From Amylostereum areolatum (taxonomy: Eukaryota; Basidiomycota; Agaricomycetes; Russulales; Stereaceae): 64,000 nt of DNA. The notes under the pieces are model-generated. The model searched no databases and was not told the origin of the DNA. It saw nothing but the letters and a program-made list of their open reading frames with translations. This document shows, in pieces, positions 55,261 to 64,000 of this stretch; position 1 is the first letter of the stretch, and the number at the start of each line of letters is the position of its first letter. The stretch spans positions 1,725,693-1,789,692 of the forward strand of contig SAXG01000001.1 of the NCBI GenBank assembly GCA_012932865.1, in the 5' to 3' direction. The translations under genes and the position numbers were made by a program.

Positions 55261-58200
55261 GTACTCACCCCCAAACCCGACGATGAACTGCAAGTCACAC
55301 TCGACGGCAGAAGGGGGGCATGGAGAGGATGGGAGCGGGGTGCTCTGAGGTGTGGGGTTGGCCGCCCATGCCTTGGAGTGTCTCCGTCAAGGGGGGGGGG
55401 GGTGAGTAGGCGGTGAGGTAGTGAGAGGTAGGTTGGTTTGACTGCTGCTCGTACTTGGACTTTGGTTTCGAACTTGTTTGTATCCCCCGCTCGTTTTTCT
55501 CGTTTGTTCTCGTTCTCAGTCTCAGTTGTTCTCGCTCTTGTTCGTAACTCACTTGCGCATTCTCTCTTCTGCCCCGCGATCTTGTTTATTATCACCCTAA
55601 TATTCTCCTATACCTCCTTTCAGGACTCTACTTTATAATATTCCCCACCCATAATCACCTCATTCTCTGCTCTTTGTTCTGAGTCCGACCCGAACATTAA
55701 GTTTCTTGAACTTGAAGATTTCCCCTTCTTAATCGCTCGTTCGAATGGCGCGAAGCCGCTTCTTAGTGGGATATACATATGGGGCCATGGGCATCGAGTT
55801 GTACCCAGGATGACTGCTTCTGAATCTGAAGCTGGAGACTCAGCGGAGGCGCGGATTCTGCGTCGAACGCGTCTTGTTTTCGCCCACCGCGGTGGCCTTT
55901 AAACAGAACGACTTTATCTTCTGTTTGAAGTCTGGCTACGAGAGACTAGGTGGCCTCCCATCCTCCCATCCTGTCTTAGTGGACATCAACAAACTACATA
56001 ACCCTCTTCACCCGCACGAAAACAAAGGATTGGTGAAATGCAAAATACCGCAGTTTGTCCCGTGTTCAATTGGGCACACTATACAGTAAGTTGTATGGGT
56101 CATAGATGGACGATCAGGCTACTAATCGCGTTTGAACCAGATGAAAGTGCCTAGGCCGACCCCATGGAAGAAGAAAAACCCCGGTCTACCCTAGGTTATA
56201 AAGCAACGGCGTCAAGCATTCCCTTCAACTGGAAAGTGCGTCAAGCCCACCCAACCCGCCGCACATCGCATGATCGCGCACCACCATCGACACGGAAAAA
56301 CCTGGTGCGCAGTGACTGCATCATTGTTCTCCCCGGTAGCGCCTCGTCCCTTTTCATGTTCAATCCACCTCATCATGAATTCCATTAACGGCGGACAGGT
56401 CATGGAACAGGGCACCACACTCACGTTCCACACATCCATGCCTATCCTATGACAGGCATGCTCAGAGTCTCCCCACAGCCTGCCGATTCAACAGCTTATT
56501 GCACTGGTCCTTCCAAAGTCCCAAAGGCAAGCTCGTCACGACCAGAATCTCGCCACATCTCACTCGGTGTTCGCATTGAACGAGCTTACCGGGCCCTTGC
56601 TTATAGCTAGCTCGTCCGACCCCTCGCCACCGACTTCGCGAAGCCCAAAGGGCGAGGCGCTCTGGCCGGGTTGCGCGATACTATGTATGTCACGGCCGCA
56701 CCCCTGTTTCTCATATGTCTGAAGTGTTCACAAATCGTGTTCTATCGTCTCTTCTTTGTTGGTTTCACTCACGGATGTATAAAACAGGGTTGTAAAACAG
56801 GTTGACTGTCCCTAGAGCTCGCCTGGATCGAAGGCCGAGGCATCATCCACAGGAATGAACGAACGAATGAAGTCTGCGTCGCCGGTACTCCGCTCGTTGC
56901 AGCATTTACTCAGGTATAGGCAAATCGTCTCCCACGGTGCTCTTCGCTCAACATCCGACAGATTTACTTGCCATGCCTGCCGGCGTGTTTGGACGCATGG
57001 GTAACTTGCAATCTCGCACACCAACTTTAAGCACCGGCACATCGACAGTCCCTATCAAAATCAAGCTTCACTCTTCTCTTCGTCCTGTGTCATGTCCGCG
57101 GCAAACTCCAGAGGGGCACACCCTTCAAACGAAGACATTTCCTGGAGCTCGAGTAACGTCTTTCCGCTAGTCACTGCTAAGGATGTTCTGCACTTCCTTT
57201 CATTATGCAGTAGCGCTATCGGACCCGTGCGATACAGACTATCATTCTACCTTCATGGAAGGACCTTCTCTAATCGGTCTGGACCCGGAATTCCTCCAAT
57301 AGCACCCCGTCCTCCCCAGCTCCAGAACACCGCCGCTCCGTGCCACCTCTCAGGAAATTATCCTTCCATTATCCGCGTGCACTCACCACGATCCCCGACA
57401 TGCCCCTACCCACCGCGAACATCCCGTGGAGTTGCCCTCAGCGGACCCCGCGCTGGAGGCGTCCCACGGCACGGACGATCCAAGTGAGGAAAGGTCCCGG
57501 TCCCTGTAGACGCGCTGTCATTCTGCTTAGTGCGAGCCTGGAAAAGTTGACGGTATAGTGACTTACCCCCGACGTTCCCTCGGAGATTGAGCGAGGGAAG
57601 TCCACACATGACGCGTGCGGCGTTGGCAGTAATACCGCTACCCACAATCCAATATCAACGCACGCACCACCGTCTGTATTGCGCTGCACGCTGGCGAACG
57701 ACCCGCCGCGCGCACCAGGACAATCGCGGCACAGATGAGGAAAGATGCGCCGACCGAGGATAGCAAGGTTGGGTCCAGCTGGAGCTTGCTTGCGCTCTCG
57801 CCTCGAGGGGGCAGGGGGGAGGGCCTTCGGACCTTGCAGTGCAATAGAAAAGTGGAGCACCTGACGCGATCGGGCGAATCTCGCGCGCCGATATCGTAGG
57901 AACGCGGAATCTTTTTGGAAACCCAACGTTCGTGGACGCCGTTCGAAGGAATCCTCGTTTGCGGGTGGACTCAGGGAACGCGCACGAGGGCCTGCGGGCT
58001 GTGGCCGCGTGGGTGTCCTTTGACCTTTGCTCTTCCAGTCATATTCCATACATTTATCCGTGTATCTTTCCATGGACGCGTGCTGGCGTGCGCAATCGAC
58101 CGCGTGTGCGCGTGCGCCGTGTTTACCCATCGATTCGCTCTCTCAGCTCATTCCGTAATTCCGAGATAAACACATCTTGTGGTGCGCGGTCACTGTATTT

Positions 58201-59278
58201 CAGATGCGCAGGCGAACGCTGCGCGTGCAAAGGCAAAGCTGCGGGATTGGTACATTGAGATTGTGCGACAAGCGGGGTGACAGAAAATGCAGATGTGCGA
58301 GATACAGGATGGAGGTCTGATCTAGAGACGAGGAGTAGAGAGAAGACAGAGAGAAGAATAGATAGAAAAATTCCAAGGAGAACAGATGGATTAGACGGCT
58401 ACACCGGGTGGAAAGGGAGAAGAGGAAAACGAGGACGAGGTGGGTGGGGGAACGGTGCTGTGGCGCGCGCCGAACGCGAGAAATGAAGCGAAGACGCCGA
58501 GGACGGAAGGAGGAGGTCAAGGCGAGATCGAGTGCGATAGAGAGGTTGGGATCGGGCGGGGTTCTTCGGCCACTTCAAGAGCGGAAAAGAGCAGGTGAGC
58601 ATCGGAGAAAGGTATATTACACGTGAATGGTAAGGGTATGGAGAAAGCCAGGGTGGAAAGGACAAAAAGAAGAACCGCCGAGTAAATAAAAGGAACAGGA
58701 AATCCAGATGAAAGATGAGAGACGAAGAGGTCGACGGCGCGGGCACTCGAGACCTCTAATGTTCCGATGTGAGGGTGTGCGTTTTGGCAATGCGAGTGAG
58801 CTGGTTGTGTATGCGGCGATAGTGGTGGTACATGTTTGCGCCTTGGGTGTATGCAAAGTCCTGGAGAGGCTAGGAAAGTCGGATGATGATGATGCTGGGC
58901 GCGGGGTGACCGCTGGTGCGGGCCCTGCCGGTGCTGTGGGAAACGCCCGGTGCGCGGTTGCGTTCCGAGCGTGGCGGACGCGAGCATGATGCAGGGACGT
59001 CCGACCGGCGATGGGCTGGCAGCGCCACGGGGGCTTTGTGAGGCGTAGGGGAGTGGCGGATAGACGGGACCTAATTAGATCTCATGCGGAGGACGTTAGG
59101 TCGGCGGGAACCTGTCCGTTTTCCCGCGTCTGACGGACGGGGGATCGCCAAGCGCCGAAAATGCCCGCATGGATCCCGCGCGCCACTGTGCGTATGCCCA
59201 TGACCCAGAAACCCGAAAGAAACCGACAACGATGAGAGAGTGAGAGACCGAGGGATGCGAGGACAAAGACGAGGACCG
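55261..59278. other. long stretch without supported genes
   Basis: A G run at about 55388-55402; a TC-rich zone at 55480-55570. On the minus strand 56812-57260 has short coding-like blocks (SLYRTGPIALLHNERKCRTS, SDVERRAPWETICLYLSKCC) that may be exons of an unrecognised gene or a relic. 57440-58130 and 58200-59000 are GC-rich with long low-complexity frames on both strands, which I do not accept as genes. Confidence 0.45.
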
Positions 59279-61020
59279 CTAACGCCTGTCCGGGCGCAAC
59301 GATCCTGCCGACGCTTCCGGTTTGGGCACCACGCCATCGTAGCCAAGGTAGCCCACTTCTTTGCCGTACTCCTTGATCATCGCTTTGCCCATCAGACACA
59401 CCCACCCGAGGCCTTCGCCCGTCGCGGGCGCACCGGGCCAGAATAGTTCGCCGTCTTCGTCTTCAATGTCCGGTTCGCACTCGTCCTCCTGTCGCATCGT
59501 GGAGTGCACGACGCGGGTGAACGTCACCGGGAAGTGGGCGGCGAGAGTACGAAGGGTGAGATGGGTTTGGGCCATCTTCATCGCGTAAGACGCGCAGCTA
59601 AGGGCGTGGCTAAGAGTGTTGAGCGTATGGGTGAAGGAGGCAGTGATCGGAACGGTGATCGTTGAGGCGAGCGGGTGGAGGGTGCTGTGTGCGAACGGTC
59701 GGGACGGGGGTCGGCTTTGAGATGGCGGTGTGGGCTGGGACGACGGGGGCGGTGGGGCGTTGGGATTGGGCGTTCCGGTAGGTCGGCCCGTCGGTGTCGA
59801 GTTGGCACTGTGGGTAGGCGCGATACTCTCCGGGGACGGAAGCATAGGCGGAGTGTGCTGGGAGCCCGCCGGGGTAACGCCGGCGGAGGGATTCGGGGTG
59901 GCGGCCTCAACAAGTGCACGGGCTTTGTCCAGATGGGATTTGATCTCGCCCTCAACTTGGATGCGGTTCATGTAAGCAACCCTACGGGAATGGATAAAGG
60001 CTTCGATCATCCAACTGGAAGGGAATGGGTCAGCGCATACGCGGGAGGGGGAGCGAGGGGAATGGACGCACATCAAACCGAGAAAGGCTTTCTCGCGTTC
60101 GCTAGCGTTGTCGTTTTGCCACTTCTTCTTGGTCCATCCTAGGAAACCCTCGATGGTGGCCCAGGAGCTGGGGATGCAGCTGTCCTTGGTCCAATCTGTA
60201 AGCCAGAGAGAGTAGGTGAAGCACACGAGGGCATCGATGAGCTCGAGGCGGGACATGAGAGCGCTTTGTTGATGATAGGGAGAATTGGGCGGGGGAGGAT
60301 GGGGGAGGGGTTTGAAACCCTTGTGAGTGGAGGGATAGGATGACCAATAGCGGGCGTCGCCCGAGTACTTGAGCATGCGGCCATACTTGTGGTAGCGTGC
60401 CTTGATATCGTCGAAGGAGGGGTCACCGCGGTGGAGCTTCTTGCGTGGACGTGGGATAGGAAGGGAGCGAGCAGAAGAGGAGGAGGAGATAGGAAGGGGC
60501 TGGGGCTGATGTTGTTTGGGGCCCTGGCGAGAGGCGGGCGGTGCGGGAGGAGGGGAAGAGGGTTCATCGCGTAGCTCGCCTTCCTCTGGCTCTGAGCGGA
60601 GGGAATGGTTTGAGGAGATGACATTGCGGCGGGGCTTTTCGGGGAGGTCAGCGATCCTCGGCCGCTTTGAGGACTCGGCGGGGGGTTGGGAGTCGAGCTT
60701 GCGCTTGGAGCCAGTTGCGGGAGAGGATGAGCGCGAGGGCGGGGGTGAGGGGAGCTCCGGGGGGAATGGGGCAGAGAGGGAGCCGAGAAGCTAGGGAGGG
60801 AGATGAAGATGGGGATAGGACAGGAGGTGGAGGGGGAAATACCTCGAGGTGACGCTTGAGTTGGTCGCGGGAAGGTCGTGCCGAGCTGGAAAGGATGTCA
60901 GCTAGACGCGGGGGGAGGCGGGAGGCGGTGAGCGGGGATGTGAGCTCACCGATGCCGATGCCTTGGAGCGGACGAGGAGGAGGAGGAGGAGGAGGCGGAG
61001 GCGGCGGAGGGAGTCGGCAT
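59279..61020 (-). CDS. unrecognised nuclear-type protein, basidiomycete-conserved core
   Basis: Four exons. The start ATG at 61020 gives MPTPSAAS followed by a poly-Ser run (encoded by a GGA/TCC trinucleotide repeat), then SARPSRDQLKRHLE. The next exon gives a basic Pro-rich region (GSKRKLDSQPPAESSKRPRI, a likely nuclear signal), EEGELRDEPSSPP, and the core FDDIKARYHKYGRMLKYSGD, YWSSYPSTHKGF, LELIDALVCFTYSLWLTDW, TIEGFLGWTKKKW. An intron with TTCCAG acceptor leads to WMIEAFIHSRRVAYMNRIQ. A Pro/Thr linker and a helix-rich C-terminus (MKMAQTHLTLRTLAAHF) follow, stop at 59279. The helical core is vaguely like the AF4/FMR2 C-terminal homology domain; that is a guess. Confidence 0.7.
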
Positions 61021-61246
61021 GACTGGGGGAGATGGTGGTGGTTAGAGGGAGAGAGGGAAATGACCGGAGTTGTTGTGAGAAGAGGAAAGGGAAAGCGGCG
61101 AGTGCATGAGCGGCAACACGCGCTCAGTTCGTCCCTGACTAGTCTCACTCTCCAGCCCTCGCTCGCTTATTCTCCCTTTCTTCTTCAATTATTTCTCATT
61201 CAATTGTCTCCATTGTCCCCCCTCACCTCCCCCGCCGACGCCGACA

Positions 61247-61283
<37 letters not shown>

Positions 61284-62334
61284 TAACGAAGAGGCCCCGT
61301 CGGGAACGTATCTCCTCTGTCATCCCGCATTCCTCGGCCATTGTCCCTTCTCCTAGCGTTCTCCTTCCCGGTAACCGTTCGCTTCCGCTCGCCGCTGGGA
61401 CGCCTGCCACCGCGTGCCACCGTCTATCTTATGCGCCACCGCCGCGCTCCCCGGTGGCGGGCCAAGCTCTTCCCACCCGTCCATTCCACCCTCGGGCCTC
61501 CATTCCACCGCCACTTGACTCCCTCCCTAGAATTTCCGGATCGCTCATCCTTTCACTTACGGCGATAATCGTCCCTTCCCCCGATCCTCGACTCATCCCT
61601 ACGTAACCCATCTACCCGCAGTTTGCTTTGACTCCTGTTCCTGTGCTCTCTTCTCCCTTCAGAACAAGGTCCCACGCCTTCCGAGTTGCTTTCGTTTACT
61701 TACTGCTCTGTGCTATCACAAATTCACAACGGTTCGAAACGTGCAACCAAAAGGAGTGGACGCATGTGCGTATGACAGCAAGTACGATAGCGAACGGATG
61801 TATGCGACAAATGGACAAACAGATGGAGACGACAATTGCAGGGGCGCCGGCCTAGCTCGAAACCATCTTGACTATGGCTGTAAGTATGTAAACAGTAACA
61901 GTGTCCCGGCGATCTTTCATCCCGCCAGCCGCGCCTGCACAGGTCAGGTCGGCGACGGGCGATACAACTACACAATATAACAGAAATTGTGAAAAAAAAA
62001 AAGTCCTGAGCTGTCCCGCCTTGTTGTAAAGCGCAACGGGCAAGAGGGTCGGGTATGTATTGTGAAGATCAACCGTGGACGTCGGCGCTCAGTGCGAATG
62101 TTGCTTCAACCACGGACGATTGAGGGTCGGTGACCGTGGTAGTGAGATCACGCTCCCTGTTTCGTACGAGTCCAGGTCGCGCTACGTTTCACGGAAGCGC
62201 CGTTATTAATTCTTTTGAGGGTGGGTCATGAGGGGGGGGAGGAAACGTACCAAGTGCAGGGGAAGGGACAACGTTGTCTGCGAACGGACGTGCGTAGGTC
62301 TCTGGTGACTGGGAATGACCTATGAGAGCAACGA
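61021..62334. other. intergenic, no gene seen
   Basis: Upstream region of the 59279-61020 gene, with TC-rich tracts and the ACG microsatellite, then a poly-A run near 61993-62003. No supported gene. Confidence 0.5.
61233..61289. repeat. (ACG)n trinucleotide microsatellite
   Basis: Twelve perfect ACG units at about 61247-61282 with imperfect flanks, in the upstream region of the gene ending at 61020. Confidence 0.9.
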
Positions 62335-64000
62335 TCAGCGGTTTGGGCGAAGGAGGAAGAAACAACGGTCTACTGAGAAGGCGCTGTTTGTTGCCATGTA
62401 CTCCGGGGGGGAGAACTGCAGGTGCGTTGGCAGTTCGCGTACGATCTCTTCTGGCGTTGCACATAACTTCGTGCGACTTCGGTCGCGGTTGTTGACGCTG
62501 CACACGATCGGATCGGTCAGGAGTGAAAACAACGCACGAGGCCGAAAACAGACGCACGTAGCGAGGACGGAACATGTGTACACTGCACGACAGGCTCCCG
62601 CGTCAGAACGACATGAAACGTGCACACGTCGGACGACTCACCGCTGGCTGTGCACATCGCCACTGCAAACCACACACTCTTGTTCGTCAAGGTGACGTCC
62701 TGTTCAAGGCGTCAGTTCTTCACGTGGACAGGCAGATGGTGTGTATGCACTTACCCCGAGGAAACCGAATACCTGCCATACCCTGCGATGAAGAGAAATC
62801 ATGATACGGTGGCCTATCTCGATATGGCGCGAACTTACGAGACGCCTACGCCCCGGGCAATGAAAAAAACGATGAGTCGTTCTATGGGACTGTTGCTCCT
62901 AGCGAGTCACATCGTTAATGGACGCAGCGAGGCCGTCCCGCGAGAGAACGTACTTGTCACCGAATTCGTTCCTGTGATCGTTCAGGAGGCACACGAGCGC
63001 GACGGTCAGGAGGACATCTAGGGAGGTTTCCACCGCGATATTCGCGTCCAACAATGTCTAGGGCGAGTCAGTGGATGGCATTGACGTCAAAAGACGGTGC
63101 ATTCTTACGTGCACGAGGTCGACGCCTGACGCGCCTGCGCGGCAACTGTGGAGACGCTCAGAAACTGTAATCTCTCCAGTGAGGCGACCAGTGCACGAAC
63201 CTGATAGTGTTTAACGCTATACGGGATATTAACATCGATATAAGGTGCATGAAGCGTAATACGCACCGATGCTTGTGGTAATGGCGAAAAGGGCCAAGAT
63301 GGTCTGATAGAATTGCAGATAAGGAAGACTTCCCAGCCGTGCAACGTAAAATCAACTCACAAAAACACCACTCATGACGAATGTCCATGGGGAGTCGGGG
63401 TAGACACTTCGGCGCACTAGAAGATGCGGGCCTTAGCGAAAAGATCGCAGCGGTAATCACCGTTCCAGCCACACCTTTCCATATGCGCACGATGAAAAAT
63501 CTACAAAGCAAAGTAAGTCCTGCGTTCTTTCCACGGCGGTGCAACTCACATTTGAACGAGAAATATGATCAAACCCTGGCGCGCGCATCGTCAGTCAGCC
63601 GCTCGGCGCACCTACCGAGTGAAAGGAACTCACTGTAAGTAAGCCTGACGCCTATTAGTGATCGGCAGTCAGCACGTGTCCCCACGAAGGCACAACAAGT
63701 CCGCATACCAAGAGAGGCCTGAGAACGACGGGAAAGGATCAGCGAGGTGCTGGACGGAGTTACATGTAGCGTAGTGACCCACCATTGGCAACTGGAAAAT
63801 TGGAGGTCCATTTTCCCGAACACCACCTCCCAGAGAGCGTACGCCGAAAACGCGACCGTCAGAGTGTCAAAAAGCCTGCCCGCGCGTTCGTCAATCCGGC
63901 CATCCTAGGCCTCGGTGTTACGGAAGATATATCCGTACCAGATTGCCAGCATCTATGCGCGCAGCGGAACGGTTGAGCCAACATCTCATATGCGTAGCAA
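62335..64000 (-). pseudogene. DUF6534-like multi-pass membrane protein, possibly interrupted, 5' incomplete
   Basis: Minus-strand exons joined by short introns read like the fungal DUF6534 family: WYGYIFRNTEA, then GRLFDTLTVAFSAYALWEVV, FFIVRIWKGVAGTVITAAIF, LDVLLTVALVCLLNDHRNEF, SPIERLIVFFIARGVGVS, SVWFAVAMCTAS and CRAVYTCSVLATVNNRDRSR, ending FFLLRPNR at 62335. Hydrophobic segments alternate as in a seven-helix protein. Function of the family is unknown. A TAG at 63905-63907 interrupts the frame between the first two blocks, with no intron long enough to remove it. So the gene may be broken, or may start downstream. The 5' end may lie outside the window. Confidence 0.55.

Noticed and set aside
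57438..59000. Long GC-rich minus-strand frames
   Set aside because: Low-complexity, no splice support, no conserved-looking blocks.
1..64000. CRISPR arrays, rRNA, prokaryotic operons or a complete tRNA
   Set aside because: None seen; gene structure is clearly that of a basidiomycete nucleus.

Overview
The window is nuclear DNA from a filamentous basidiomycete, most likely an Agaricomycete. Genes are split by many 45-65 nt GT-AG introns with CTNA-type branch points. The mobile and lineage-restricted families also point there: a Plavaka-type transposase, a DUF6532 gene, a DUF6534-type membrane protein and a self-priming chromovirus. I cannot name the species. Gene models were built by hand from splice signals and frame continuity, so ends are firmer than every internal junction.

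Layout. 0-20 kb is accessory DNA. It holds three C-rich minisatellites, a DUF6532 gene divergent from a Plavaka transposase with one in-frame TGA, a small gene whose 3' exon is a Pro/Thr minisatellite, and a complete, very young Ty3/gypsy chromovirus (10857-17950; LTRs differ at 2 of 420 positions; target duplication agctc). 20-36 kb is a compact housekeeping block: OM14-like mitochondrial outer-membrane protein, CLIP-170-type microtubule plus-end protein, eIF2B gamma, a GCK-III/Nak1-like kinase, APS kinase (MET14), a Rho2-type GTPase and pyroglutamyl peptidase I. 36.3-40.2 kb is gene-poor with duplicated palindromic repeats. 40.2-52.5 kb is again genic: Mgs1/WRNIP1 ATPase, a TRP-like/FLC membrane protein, a cytochrome P450 and a double-domain amidohydrolase. 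52.9-59.3 kb holds a degraded gene and a three-unit tandem repeat that carries an intron-like hairpin. 59.3-64 kb has an unrecognised nuclear-type protein and a DUF6534-like gene at the edge.

The housekeeping genes do not form one pathway. Growth polarity recurs (CLIP-170-type protein, Nak1-like kinase, Rho2), but gene order in fungi rarely implies shared function.

Most notable: (i) a 43-nt hairpin repeated three times at the same distance from intron donors, with a C-G to U.G to U-A progression in its stem; (ii) two separate 7-nt microexons, in the Rho GTPase and in MGS1, each restoring a conserved motif; (iii) the chromovirus, with an 11-nt self-priming site, a -1 gag/pol junction on a T run, and a coding-like pre-gag frame without AUG that ends in UAG; (iv) an amidohydrolase whose second half is a duplicate that has lost its metal-binding HxH; (v) an OM14-like protein made by an internal duplication that kept the intron position.
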